Shown: positions 46,504-54,992, counted from the first letter of the stretch. The stretch: 64,000 nucleotides of DNA from Scalindua sp964344685 (GCA_964344685.1 CAYFOK010000002.1:62001-126000), one strand, 5' to 3'. Notes: a model not told the origin generated them from the sequence alone. Numbers and translations: made by a program.

Positions 46504-46764
46504 ATGAAGAAATGTTTATACCGTTTCTGCCTCCAATTCATTGTTATCATTTTTGCAGTGGGCTGTTCAAGCAAACCCCGGAAGATAGGGATGCAAAATC
46601 CCGCTTCAGTCTTTTGTGCGGAAAACGGAGGCAAACTTGAAATAAGATTAGACGAAGACGGTGGACAGATTGGTTACTGCATATTTGAGGACGGCAGTGA
46701 ATGTGAAGAGTGGGCATTTTTTCGTGGTGAATGTAAACCAGGTGGCAACCGTCATGATAGATGA
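46504..46764 (+). CDS. DUF333 lipoprotein
   Basis: An 86-residue putative lipoprotein. The signal ends in a lipobox with Cys21 (IIFAVGCSSKP). The DUF333 core reads MQNPASVFCAENGGKLEIR then GQIGYCIFEDGSECEEWAFFRGEC. These are often annotated as putative hemolysins without evidence; the real function is unknown. The frame closes soon after the domain, while a different frame continues with what looks like a PepSY-type tail (next entry), so the 3' end may be damaged. Confidence 0.85.
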   Translation: MKKCLYRFCLQFIVIIFAVGCSSKPRKIGMQNPASVFCAENGGKLEIRLDEDGGQIGYCIFEDGSECEEWAFFRGECKPGGNRHDR

Positions 46765-46825
46765 TGATGGAAATATCTATACCATTGCTGTGGACGCATT
46801 TACTGGAAGGATCTCTCGCGAATAG
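46736..46825 (+). pseudogene. Out-of-frame PepSY-like tail after DUF333
   Basis: In the +1 frame relative to the DUF333 gene the DNA reads NQVATVMIDDDGNIYTIAVD, followed by AFTGRISRE and a stop at 46823-46825. The pattern D-x-D-G-x-x-Y-x-I-x-V-D-A-x-T-G-(K/R)-(I/V) is that of the C-terminal half of PepSY domains. No separate start or ribosome site fits. It is either the residue of a fused or neighbouring gene after a frameshift, or chance. Confidence 0.45.
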
Positions 46826-46934
46826 TAATAAGCTGGCAGAGAATAAACAATTACTTCCCGCTTGCTTTATAGTAGTTGATAAAGGGGCCAAGGCTTCCTT
46901 GACTGTAATGTACTGACACTACTTTCTTATTAGG

Positions 46935-47858
46935 TCAGCTTTTCAGCACTACCTCCCTCTCCTTTCTTACCGCAAGCTCAATAAATTGATAAGATGCTAT
47001 TGAGAGGATGCAGTAAGCTAAAAAGAAGTAGAGCCCTACCAATGTATCTGCCTCTGTATCTATTCCTGTATTCATATTGGCAAATGACAGGTAGGAGAGA
47101 AATGTTGCTACAACAAAAACATCAGCCATGGACCACTTTCCTATCCTGCCAACCGTTTTCTTCACAACTCCACTATCCCTGAAAGGCCGGCTCAGCAGGA
47201 GCAGAACGGAGAGTGTAAGTTTGATGAATGGTACAAGTACGCTGAAGCCAAAGATAGAGACTGCTACCACGTAATTATCGCTTTGTAAGAGAACATATAT
47301 CAGATCTATGACTGATTTGCTCTGGTAATAGTAGTACATTTTACCTTCGAAAACTTTGTCGGGTATATCAATCTCTCCTATCAAGGGTACGGAAAATTTT
47401 AATGGAATAGTCAGGTTTGTGCTGTATGCGCTGATCTCAAGCATGGGGGTGATTACTCCTATTATCAGGCAGGCCAGGGCAATGGTGATTATTGTTAACC
47501 CTAATGTTTTAACTAAGTTAGCCCCACCCCAATAAATGATCAGGACTATTACAATGAAGGCTGCGGATCCCGCAACAAAACAGTAGGAATATTTTTTTTC
47601 TACTGCGTAATCCATTTCGGAACTTTTCAATTTCTCCTTTGAAGCAAGGTTCCTGTCATCCCATCCGGAACCGGTATAGATCCACTCCTCAATATTCAGC
47701 AGGCGGTCTTCAAAATGCAATACGTCTACATAATCCGACTTGTCTATTGCATACTTCTTGCTCTGGTTATAGATAGCTAGACCATTAAAGGAGACTCCTA
47801 TAACATACAACAACACAATTATGGCAAAATAATATAGTGAGTTTTTCTTCATGTACAT
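46935..47858 (-). CDS. Paraquat-inducible protein A-like membrane protein
   Basis: A 307-residue integral membrane protein with about five helices. The second half matches the PqiA pattern: FSVLVPFIKLTLSVLLLL, then KTVGRIGKWSMADVFVVATFLSYLSF and GLYFFLAYCILSIASYQFI. PqiA proteins couple to MCE-domain PqiB in lipid transport across the envelope; no MCE gene is next to it. An N-terminal extracytoplasmic loop of about 60 residues (KKYAIDKSDYVDVLHFEDRLLNIEEWIYTGSGWDDR) is not usual for PqiA. Start ATG 47858 is preferred to TTG 47879; ATG 47852 is also possible. Confidence 0.8.
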   Translation of the reverse strand: MYMKKNSLYYFAIIVLLYVIGVSFNGLAIYNQSKKYAIDKSDYVDVLHFEDRLLNIEEWIYTGSGWDDRNLASKEKLKSSEMDYAVEKKYSYCFVAGSAAFIVIVLIIYWGGANLVKTLGLTIITIALACLIIGVITPMLEISAYSTNLTIPLKFSVPLIGEIDIPDKVFEGKMYYYYQSKSVIDLIYVLLQSDNYVVAVSIFGFSVLVPFIKLTLSVLLLLSRPFRDSGVVKKTVGRIGKWSMADVFVVATFLSYLSFANMNTGIDTEADTLVGLYFFLAYCILSIASYQFIELAVRKEREVVLKS

Positions 47859-47974
47859 CTTTTTGATAGGTGAGAACAATCCCGGAAAGAATTTTTTTAC
47901 AATTTTGAAATATAGTATAAAATATAACTACTGTCAATTGCCGGAACATTTAATTATGGCAGGGTGAGGAATTA

Positions 47975-48086
47975 ATGAGTAATAAAAAGTATTTAGAAAT
48001 ATTTTAGCCTTGAAGATATTGCCCTGATTGTAGTAGCATGTCTTTGGAAGAGCATCGGTAAAAAGTTCGAGCAAAAGCTATTTTGA
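47975..48086 (+). pseudogene. Possible frameshifted 36-residue small ORF
   Basis: GGTGAGGA precedes ATG 47975, and MSNKKYLEIF stops at 48005-48007 just after a T4 run. If one T is removed, the frame continues SLEDIALIVVACLWKSIGKK and on to a stop at 48084-48086, giving an amphipathic 36-residue peptide. It may be a small gene with a one-base insertion, a sequencing slip, or coincidence. Confidence 0.25.
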
Positions 48087-48310
48087 TTAGTATTTGATAT
48101 AAATACACTATATGTTGTATGTCTTTTAATGGTACGTGCTATATATTGTATGCAGTGGGGTTGGCATTCTTATTGTTTAATATAGAAAACGCTTGTATTT
48201 TGTTTTTTAAGTGTTGTGAAGTATTTAATTAAATCGTTAAATGATTGTGCTGCAATATCATAGATGATTAATTGTACCGGTATTTATTAAGTAGCTTCTT
48301 ATTATATACC

Positions 48311-48338
48311 TTGACACTTTAATGTAAGTTGTTAAAAT
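48311..48338 (+). promoter_or_regulatory. Putative sigma-70 promoter for MOSC-mog-glyQ
   Basis: TTGACA (48311-48316), 16-bp spacer, TAAAAT (48333-48338). It is about 30 bp from the MOSC start, so the leader would be about 24 nt. Confidence 0.65.
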
Positions 48339-48368
48339 TTTTACTAATAATTTTTTATATGGCTGATT

Positions 48369-48827
48369 ATGGGTAAAATTGTTGCGATCTGCATTAGTAC
48401 GAAAAAAGGTGTGCAGAAGAAGGATATTAAACGCTGTAAGCTAGTTGAAGGTCACGGCTTAGAGGGTGACGCTCACGCCGGTTCCTGGCATCGTCAGATT
48501 AGCCTGCTTTCTAAAGAAGGAAGAAAGGCGATGGAAGATAAGGGGGCAAAGCTCGATTCCGGTGACTTTGGAGAGAATTTACTGACAGAGGGCGTAGATT
48601 ATTCTGGTATTGAGGTGGGCAATGAACTGCGGCTTGGAAAAGATGCATTGGTAAGGGTTACTCAGATAGGTAAGGAGTGTCACGACAAATGCAATATCTA
48701 CTATCAAGTGGGTGATTGCATCATGCCCAGAGAGGGTGTTTTTGCGGAAGTATTAAAAGGTGGCGAAATTAAGGTTAATGATTATATAGGGTTTGTAAAT
48801 GATAAAGGCGGCAGTTCTAACAATTAG
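48369..48827 (+). CDS. MOSC domain protein
   Basis: A 152-residue stand-alone MOSC domain (MOCO sulfurase C-terminal fold). Segments are GDAHAGSWHRQISLLSKEG, GDFGENLLTEGVDY, GNELRLGKDALVRVTQIGKECHDKCNIYYQVGDCIMPREGVFAEVLKGGEIKVND. The conserved Cys is in GDCIMPREGVF. Such proteins bind or sulfurate molybdenum cofactor, or act on N-hydroxylated substrates. It overlaps the mog-type gene by 29 bp, a strong functional link to molybdopterin chemistry. Confidence 0.92.
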   Translation: MGKIVAICISTKKGVQKKDIKRCKLVEGHGLEGDAHAGSWHRQISLLSKEGRKAMEDKGAKLDSGDFGENLLTEGVDYSGIEVGNELRLGKDALVRVTQIGKECHDKCNIYYQVGDCIMPREGVFAEVLKGGEIKVNDYIGFVNDKGGSSNN

Positions 48828-49305
48828 CGACAAGGGCTCAAGAGGCGAAAGAGAAGATAAGAGCGGTGAGGTGATTAAAGAGAAGCTTGCACAGATAGAG
48901 GCAGAAATAGTTACCTATGAGATCGTGCCTGATGAGAGGGATATAATAGCTCAGAGGCTCAGGGATTTTGCTGAGGGAGCTAATTTGATTCTAACCACGG
49001 GCGGGACAGGCGTCAGTCCCAGGGATGTAACCCCGGAAGCAACGAGAGATGTAATTGAGAGGGAGCTGCCAGGCTTCTCAGAGGCTATGAGGGCAGAAAG
49101 TTTTAAAGTCACACCAAGATCGATTGGATCACGAGCGGTGTCAGGGATGTATAAGGATACACTGATAATTAATCTCCCCGGAAGCCCAAAAGCGGTTTCA
49201 GAATGTCTGGGGGTTGTGCTGGACGCAATACCACACGTTATTGAGGTGGCTAAAGGTAAGGTCTCTGAATGTGGCAAGGATACACATCACAGAAATCACA
49301 GATAA
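48799..49305 (+). CDS. MogA/MoaB-type molybdopterin adenylyltransferase
   Basis: A 168-residue MoCF_biosynth domain protein. Seen are AAVLTISDKGSRGEREDKSGEVI, LILTTGGTGVSPRDVTPEAT, MYKDTLIINLPGSPKAVSECLG and a short tail. It adenylylates molybdopterin before metal insertion (MogA role); MoaB relatives look similar, so the exact subtype is open. It begins inside the 3' end of the MOSC gene and ends 20 bp before glyQ. Confidence 0.92.
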   Translation: MIKAAVLTISDKGSRGEREDKSGEVIKEKLAQIEAEIVTYEIVPDERDIIAQRLRDFAEGANLILTTGGTGVSPRDVTPEATRDVIERELPGFSEAMRAESFKVTPRSIGSRAVSGMYKDTLIINLPGSPKAVSECLGVVLDAIPHVIEVAKGKVSECGKDTHHRNHR

Positions 49306-49325
49306 ACAGTTATTATAGGCGCGAC

Positions 49326-50201
49326 ATGACATTTCAGGAAATCATTCTAAATCTACAAAAATACTGGTCTGATAAAGGGTGTGTAATAATGCAGCCTTAC
49401 GATATAGAGGTTGGTGCAGGTACCTTTAATCCGTCAACTTTTCTTAAGGTCCTTGGCAGTAAACCATGGAAGTGTGCATATGTTGAGCCTTCGAGGAGGC
49501 CAACTGACGGTCGTTATGGCGAAAATCCAAACAGGCTTCAGCACTATTACCAGTACCAGGTAATCATAAAGCCTTCACCTGACGACTCTAAGTCTCTGTA
49601 TCTGGACAGCTTACGTGTGCTGGGGGTTGATATGGTTGCGCACGATGTTCGATTTGTTGAAGACGACTGGGAATCACCTACATTAGGGGCTACCGGTCTA
49701 GGCTGGGAGGTGTGGCTTGACGGTATGGAGATAACACAATTTACCTATTTCCAGCAGGTCGGAGGTATAGAGCTGGATGTAGTATCGCTTGAGCTGACTT
49801 ATGGTCTCGAAAGGATAGCAATGTTTATACAGGAGAAGGAGTCGGTTTACGATTTGGAATGGGTAGATGGATATACATACGGTGATGTGCATAAAATTGA
49901 TGAAGTGCAATTCTCCAGGTACAATTTTGAAGCAGCTGATACATCAATGCTTCTAAAGCATTTCGATATGTATGAGCAGGAGTGCAAAAAACTACTGCAA
50001 GACGATATTGTTATACCTGCATATGATTATGTCTTGAAATGTTCTCATGCGTTCAACTTACTGGATGCGAGAAAATCAATTGGGGTAGCGCAGCGCACGA
50101 GATATATTGGGCGAGTCAGGGGGCTGGCAAAAGGCTGTGCAGAGGGTTATTTAAAATTAATCAACAGTTCAGAGCAAGATGTTGAAAGCGCGGATGCCTA
50201 A
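49326..50201 (+). CDS. glyQ: Glycine--tRNA ligase alpha subunit
   Basis: GlyQ, 291 residues from ATG 49326, the catalytic alpha subunit of the tetrameric bacterial glycyl-tRNA synthetase. It begins MTFQEIILNLQKYWSDKGCVIMQPYDIEVGAGTFNPSTFLKVLG. VEPSRRPTDGRYGENPNRLQHYYQYQVIIKPSP, GWEVWLDGMEITQFTYFQQVGG and ARKSIGVAQRTRYIGRVRGLAK follow. An in-frame upstream codon at 49269 lies within the mog gene and is not used by the family. The beta subunit glyS does not follow; the next gene is convergent parB. Confidence 0.97.
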   Translation: MTFQEIILNLQKYWSDKGCVIMQPYDIEVGAGTFNPSTFLKVLGSKPWKCAYVEPSRRPTDGRYGENPNRLQHYYQYQVIIKPSPDDSKSLYLDSLRVLGVDMVAHDVRFVEDDWESPTLGATGLGWEVWLDGMEITQFTYFQQVGGIELDVVSLELTYGLERIAMFIQEKESVYDLEWVDGYTYGDVHKIDEVQFSRYNFEAADTSMLLKHFDMYEQECKKLLQDDIVIPAYDYVLKCSHAFNLLDARKSIGVAQRTRYIGRVRGLAKGCAEGYLKLINSSEQDVESADA

Positions 50202-50245
50202 CCGGTGCAGTATACTTTATTTTCTGACGCCGTCCTTACAGATTT

Positions 50246-51214
50246 TCATTTTTTTCTCTTTTTCTTCTTTTTCTTTGTGTGATCAGACACGCTTCTTGGC
50301 GAGCTGACGACACTTTTATGAGGATCATCGGAAGTGTAATTCATCATGGCTTTTAGTTTGCCAACTATGTTTTCAAATTGGCTGCTATCGGCAAATTCAA
50401 TAGTAATCCTGCCTTTCCCGTTTTTTTCTGTAATGGAAACCTTTGTCCCTACGATCCTTCTTAGTCCATCTTCCAGGTCCAGAATATGTGGAGATTTGGT
50501 TGTAATTGGTTTTGGCTTGCCACCAGAAGCCTCTTCCGGGGATGGTATAGCTTCTTTTTTGTCAGAAACAATCAACTCTACATCACGGACGGAAAGGTCT
50601 TCGGCTGCAATCCTCTCGCTCAGTTCTATCTGTTTTTTCTGATCCTTAAGGGATAACAGGGAGCGTGCATGTCCCATTGAAATTGTTCCACGTGAAACAT
50701 GGTCCTGTACCTCTTCAGGTAAATCTAGCAAACGGATTGTATTTGCGATAGTAGATCTGTCCTGCCCCACCTTCGTTGCTATCTGTTCTTGTGTCAGGCC
50801 AAAATTATTTTTTAATTCAGAATAAGCAGCGGCTTTTTCCATGGGGTTCAAGTCTTCTCTCTGGATATTTTCAACCAATGCAAGTTCGATGGTCTTAAGA
50901 CTGTCAGCCGTTTTTACAATTGCAGGAATCTCTTTTAGCTCCAATTGTGTTGCCGCTCTCCAGCGCCGCTCTCCGGCTATTATTTTATATCCTCTGCTGG
51001 TAGGGCGTACTATTATTGGTTGTAGTATACCGTGTTCTTGTATAGAGCTTATTAAAGTATCCATTTGTGATTGGACAAACTGTTTACGGGGCTGTGCCTC
51101 GTTTGGTTGGATATCTGCCAGGTTTATACGTTTGATTTTTTCGCTTGCCTCAATACCAATAGCATCACCCAGCAAGGATTCCAGACCGCGTCCAAGGTTT
51201 TCTTTATTAGCCAT
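50246..51214 (-). CDS. parB: ParB/Spo0J chromosome partitioning protein
   Basis: ParB, 322 residues from ATG 51214 (MANKENLGRGLESLLGDAIG). The N-terminal CTPase/sulfiredoxin-like domain shows IQPNEAQPRKQF, ISSIQEHGILQPIIVRP and the GxRR nucleotide motif IAGERRWRAATQL. The HTH includes LTQEQIATKVGQDRSTIANTIRLLDLPEEV and GHARSLLSL. A Ser/Lys-rich tail ends KKKKKKRKK. No parA lies next to it, in contrast to most chromosomes. Its own coding sequence contains a perfect parS site (50684-50699). Confidence 0.95.
   Translation of the reverse strand: MANKENLGRGLESLLGDAIGIEASEKIKRINLADIQPNEAQPRKQFVQSQMDTLISSIQEHGILQPIIVRPTSRGYKIIAGERRWRAATQLELKEIPAIVKTADSLKTIELALVENIQREDLNPMEKAAAYSELKNNFGLTQEQIATKVGQDRSTIANTIRLLDLPEEVQDHVSRGTISMGHARSLLSLKDQKKQIELSERIAAEDLSVRDVELIVSDKKEAIPSPEEASGGKPKPITTKSPHILDLEDGLRRIVGTKVSITEKNGKGRITIEFADSSQFENIVGKLKAMMNYTSDDPHKSVVSSPRSVSDHTKKKKKKRKK
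50684..50699. promoter_or_regulatory. parS: parS centromere site inside parB
   Basis: TGTTCCACGTGAAACA, a 16-bp palindrome identical to the bacterial parS consensus TGTTNCACGTGAAACA. It lies in the parB coding region (about codons 172-177, within DHVSRGTISMG). This resembles the parS inside spo0J of Bacillus subtilis. ParB loads here and spreads or slides as a CTP clamp. In most chromosomes parS sites are close to oriC, so this window may be origin-proximal. Confidence 0.93.
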
Positions 51215-51465
51215 TATAGTCTCTTTAAATGGGGTTTGTGTTAAAAAGATTTTGTTTGTATTAAAATAAGGGTACTTAGTAGCAGATTGTGTTACGAAGT
51301 TCAAGTGAAATATTGAAAGATTGAGAAAAAACAGGTGAGGCTGTTAAGGAAACCTGTGCACAAGTAAAATTTTTTTTCTTGATATATGGTAAGAGGTTTG
51401 TATGTTTTATTTTGTCGTAATGCGCTTAGTTAATAAAGTTTTCATTTGATTGAGGCTTAATAATA

Positions 51466-52261
51466 GTGAATCTTTTTGTTCCGTTAGCTTATAGCAGTTT
51501 CAGGGAAATTGTCAGGCAGCCTTTTTACTATATTATTCTTTTTTCCGGCTGTTTTGTAATTTTGATGTCCTTTGCATTCACTTTCTTCGCGTTTGGTGAA
51601 GAGGCCAGGTTGATAAGGGATATGGCAATTTCAACTATAACAATTGGTGGCCTTCTGGTCGGATGTCTATCCTCATCTATTTTAATTGCAGGCGAATTTG
51701 AAAGACAGACAGTATTGGCAGTACTATGTAAGCCCGTCTCAAAGATGCATTTCATTTTAGGAAAATACCTGGGTATTTTGGCAGCAGCATTTATATTAGT
51801 TTTTTCACAAGGTTTTGTGCTGGTAGTAGCTTTAATGTTTAGAAATTATAGCACTATGCTGAGTGATACAGCAAATTTAACCGCCCTGATCGATTTTGTT
51901 TGTATACTGGGAATCTTTTTTTCTCTATTACAGATATTAATCTTGACCTCGATCTCCCTTATTCTCTCTCTTTATCTAAATACAATAGCAAATCTAACTA
52001 TATGTCTGCTATTTTTTACCAATTCACAGCCATGGGGAAGGCGTTGTAAGTGTTGTTGCAGCAGTATCTTACGCGGTACTGCCAAATTTGCAAAATCTAA
52101 ATATTGCAACTATCGATAAAGTAGTTACTGTGCCTCTATCATCCTGGCAGGCCAGTAATATAATACAATATGTAGTATATGAAGCCATATATAGTACAAT
52201 ATATTGTGTGTCTATTATGTGGCTGGCTGTTTTTCTTTTCAAAAGAAGGGAAGTGGCCTGA
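51466..52261 (+). pseudogene. ABC-2 type transporter permease with a frameshift
   Basis: A GTG start at 51466 opens a membrane protein with FREIVRQPFYYIILFSGCFVILMSFAFTFF, then GEFERQTVLAVLCKPVSKMHFILGKYLGI and further helices, typical of ABC-2 permeases. The frame ends at 52119 in a Cys/Arg-rich nonsense tail. In the +1 frame the correct ending continues as GVVSVVAAVSYAVLPNLQNL, then a last helix IYCVSIMWLAVFLFKRREVA, stopping at 52259-52261. The switch falls at the T6 run 52012-52017; five T would restore a 264-residue protein. It may be a true lesion, a sequencing slip or slippage decoding. No ATPase partner is adjacent. Confidence 0.8.
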
Positions 52262-52262
52262 T

Positions 52263-52283
52263 AGGTTCTTTTTTTTAGAACCT
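52263..52283 (+). terminator. Hairpin after the ABC permease
   Basis: A 7-bp stem AGGTTCT (52263-52269) / AGAACCT (52277-52283) around a T7 loop, starting 2 bp after the permease stop. The T tract is in the loop, so termination strength is uncertain. Confidence 0.45.
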
Positions 52284-52535
52284 TAATTGACATTTAATCA
52301 GTTTTTGTTTAAATATAGATTAGACTGTAATTTTCAATAAATTGAGGAATGTCTCCTGTTTTCCTTACAAAAAGCACCAAGGACCTTATTCTCCCTCCTT
52401 TTGCTGTCCATACCAGGCGTAAAGGGAATGAAATGGGTAAGTTAGAGCTCTGGAGGTATCCCTCAACTTATTGCAAATTACTATTATTTTTTGATATCAA
52501 ACAACTTTAAGTTAAGCGTAGGAAGGTAAATCATA

Positions 52536-54446
52536 ATGACAGTCGAAAAAATGGAATTTAAGACGGAAGTTAAGCAGATTCTTGATCTGATGGTTCACTC
52601 TCTTTATTCTCATAAAGAGATTTTTTTACGAGAACTTATCTCCAATGCGTCTGACGCTATTGACAAAGCGCATTTTGAGTCTTTAACGAATCAAAAGATT
52701 CTTGAAGATGATAAGGGTTGGAAGATTAAGATTATCGCAGACAAAGATGCCGGTACATTAACCGTTAGTGATAACGGTACCGGCTTGACCAAGGATGATG
52801 CTATTAAGGAGCTTGGTACGATAGCACATTCCGGTACAAAAGAGTTTATTGCAGCCATGCAAAGCGAGGAGGCCAAAAATAATCCCGAACTAATCGGTCA
52901 ATTTGGTGTAGGATTTTATTCAACCTTTATGGTTGCAGACAAGGTAACTGTTGTTTCAAGAAAGGCAGGAGCTGGAGATAAAAATGGTATTAAGTGGGAG
53001 TCTAAAGCAGATGGATCCTTTACTGTAGAAGATGTAGAAAAAGAAAATAAAGGTACTGATGTAATCCTGCATCTCAAGGAAGATGAGAAGAGTTATCTCG
53101 AAGAGTGGGAAATCAGGAGCACCGTTAAGAAGTATTCAGACTTTATTGAGCATCCGGTTGTAATGGATGTTGAACGTGAAGAAGAGAGCAAACTTGACAA
53201 GACCCAAAAGGTAAAGGTAAAGACAGAAGAGACTCTGAACTCAATGAAAGCGATATGGCTTAAGAATAAAACGGATATAACGGAAACCGAGTATAACGAT
53301 TTTTACAAACATATTTCTCATGATTTTACAGATCCGGCAAAGGTGGTTCATTATAAGGCAGAAGGTGCATCAGAGTTTACATCACTTCTCTACATTCCTT
53401 CAATGAGGCCTGTTGATATCTACTATAAAGAGTACAAAGTTGGTCCAACCCTTTATGTTAAGAGGGTGAAAATCATTGATCATTGCGAGGAGTTAATACC
53501 TCCATACCTGAGGTTTATAAAGGGGGTGGTGGACTCTTCAGATTTGCCATTGAATGTTTCAAGAGAAATACTGCAGAATAACCGACAGATCGAAGTCATA
53601 AAAAACAGTATTACTAAAAAAGTGCTCTCCACGTTAAGTGAAATAAAAGAGAAGGAGTTTGATAAATACCTTAAATTTTATAAGGAGTTTGGCAGGATAC
53701 TGAAAGAGGGTGTCCATATGGATTTTGAAAGAAGGGAGTCCATTGGAGAGCTTCTTATCTTTCCTTCCACTAAAGCGGAAAAGGATAAATTTCGAACGAT
53801 ACCGGAATACGTTAACGACATGAAGGAGGGGCAGGAAGAAATTTATTACATTACCGGATCATCGCTGGATGAGGCAATGGCGTCACCATACCTTGAGGCG
53901 TTTAAGGATAAGGATTACGAAGTCCTTATTATGCTGGATGATGTTGATGATGTCATCATGAGCAGTTTTGAGTATAAGGGGAAGAAGTGTAAGTCTGTTA
54001 TCAAGGGTGATGTTACTCTGGATAAATCAGAAAAAGATAAGAAGGAGAAGGCCGGTAAGAAATACAAAAAACTTCTGGACCTTATACAAGACCGCCTTGA
54101 TGATGTAAAAGAAGTAAGGCTGTCAGGGAGACTGAAGGATTCTGCATGCTGCCTTGTCGGTGATGAGGGAGAGATGGACCCACAGATGGAGAAGCTCCTG
54201 AAATCTATGGGTCAGGATATACCGGAAAGAAAAAGAATCCTGGAAATTAATCCATCGCATCCGATCTTTGAGGCAATGAATAAAATTTTTGAAGAAGACA
54301 GAAAGAGTAAAGTCCTGGCAGATTATACAGACCTCCTGTATAACCAGGCGCTTTTACTTGAAGGATCAAAGCCAAAAGACTCTGCTGCTTTTGCTAAGGC
54401 TATTTCAAGGCTTATGGTAGAAAATGTTCAGCATGTAAAGAGCTGA
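52536..54446 (+). CDS. htpG: Chaperone HtpG (Hsp90)
   Basis: Bacterial Hsp90, 636 residues, an ATP-dependent cytoplasmic chaperone. The GHKL ATPase domain is clear: FLRELISNASDAIDKAHFESL (Asn for Mg), LTVSDNGTGLTKDDAI (Asp for adenine), LGTIAHSGTKEF and IGQFGVGFYSTFMVADKV. The middle domain has LYVKRVKIIDHCEELIPPYLRFIKGVVDSSDLPLNVSREILQ with its catalytic Arg region. The C-terminal dimerisation domain is present (LEINPSHPIFEAM). Normal length, no CIRCE-like element seen upstream. AGGAAGG precedes the start. Confidence 0.97.
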   Translation: MTVEKMEFKTEVKQILDLMVHSLYSHKEIFLRELISNASDAIDKAHFESLTNQKILEDDKGWKIKIIADKDAGTLTVSDNGTGLTKDDAIKELGTIAHSGTKEFIAAMQSEEAKNNPELIGQFGVGFYSTFMVADKVTVVSRKAGAGDKNGIKWESKADGSFTVEDVEKENKGTDVILHLKEDEKSYLEEWEIRSTVKKYSDFIEHPVVMDVEREEESKLDKTQKVKVKTEETLNSMKAIWLKNKTDITETEYNDFYKHISHDFTDPAKVVHYKAEGASEFTSLLYIPSMRPVDIYYKEYKVGPTLYVKRVKIIDHCEELIPPYLRFIKGVVDSSDLPLNVSREILQNNRQIEVIKNSITKKVLSTLSEIKEKEFDKYLKFYKEFGRILKEGVHMDFERRESIGELLIFPSTKAEKDKFRTIPEYVNDMKEGQEEIYYITGSSLDEAMASPYLEAFKDKDYEVLIMLDDVDDVIMSSFEYKGKKCKSVIKGDVTLDKSEKDKKEKAGKKYKKLLDLIQDRLDDVKEVRLSGRLKDSACCLVGDEGEMDPQMEKLLKSMGQDIPERKRILEINPSHPIFEAMNKIFEEDRKSKVLADYTDLLYNQALLLEGSKPKDSAAFAKAISRLMVENVQHVKS

Positions 54447-54472
54447 GTTCGCCAAAGGCTAAACGAACTCAG
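54443..54472 (+). terminator. Hairpin at the htpG stop codon
   Basis: A 9-bp perfect inverted repeat CTGAGTTCG (54443-54451) / CGAACTCAG (54464-54472) that includes the htpG stop codon in its left arm. No T run follows. It may be an mRNA 3'-end stem. Confidence 0.45.
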
Positions 54473-54569
54473 GCGTTCCTGTATTTACTGAGGAGGTGCT
54501 GGCTGTTTTCTTCGCCAGGCTCATATTGTTAGCTGCAGCAAATCTTGAAGTTGATTATCAGCCTTGCTG

Positions 54570-54992
54570 TCATCCTGAACTTTCTTTGTGATTTTTAATA
54601 ATATTGTAGGCTTTATTGATTTCGAGTGTAAGCTCCCAGGCCTTTTTCTGAAGTTCTTCACCCAGATGAGCAACTTTGTCCGGGTGAGACTTAGCCATTT
54701 TTTCTTTATATGCTTTCTGCACCTCTTTCCAAGTGGTGTCAGGACTGACATTGAGCCGCCTGTAAGCTTCATCCAGGCTCATCGGTCCACCAGGGCCACT
54801 CTTTATATTTGTTTGTGACCTTTTCCCGGAATAATAATTTTTCCGGTTTTTCTGATTATTAAACTTTCGCCAGAAATAGAATAAAAAGCCGGATGCTATA
54901 AGATCGTCAAAAACAAATGGGAAGAAATCCAGCGGACTTATAATATAAATGATTAATATGATGATTAAGAAATAAAATTTATATTTATCCAT
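54570..54992 (-). CDS. Membrane-anchored J-domain protein
   Basis: A 140-residue protein with an N-terminal membrane segment (FYFLIIILIIYIISPLDFFPFVFDDLIASGFLFYF). This segment resembles the DUF1232-like SPLDFxP motif. A C-terminal J domain follows, with the DnaK-stimulating HPD tripeptide (YKEKMAKSHPDKVAHLGEELQKKAWELTLEINKAYNII). It should recruit a DnaK partner to the membrane. It is convergent with htpG, so two chaperone genes adjoin, though on opposite strands. Confidence 0.85.
   Translation of the reverse strand: MDKYKFYFLIIILIIYIISPLDFFPFVFDDLIASGFLFYFWRKFNNQKNRKNYYSGKRSQTNIKSGPGGPMSLDEAYRRLNVSPDTTWKEVQKAYKEKMAKSHPDKVAHLGEELQKKAWELTLEINKAYNIIKNHKESSG

Larger units (their letters stand above)
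47859..48368. other. 510-bp AT-rich intergenic region
   Basis: Divergent between the PqiA-like gene and the MOSC gene. It contains a candidate broken 36-residue reading frame (47975-48086) and a near-consensus promoter (48311-48338). Otherwise no gene was seen. Confidence 0.5.

Noticed and set aside
52287..52315. TTGACA-17 bp-TAAATA as the htpG promoter
   Set aside because: The -10 has three mismatches and lies over 200 bp from htpG; too weak to list.
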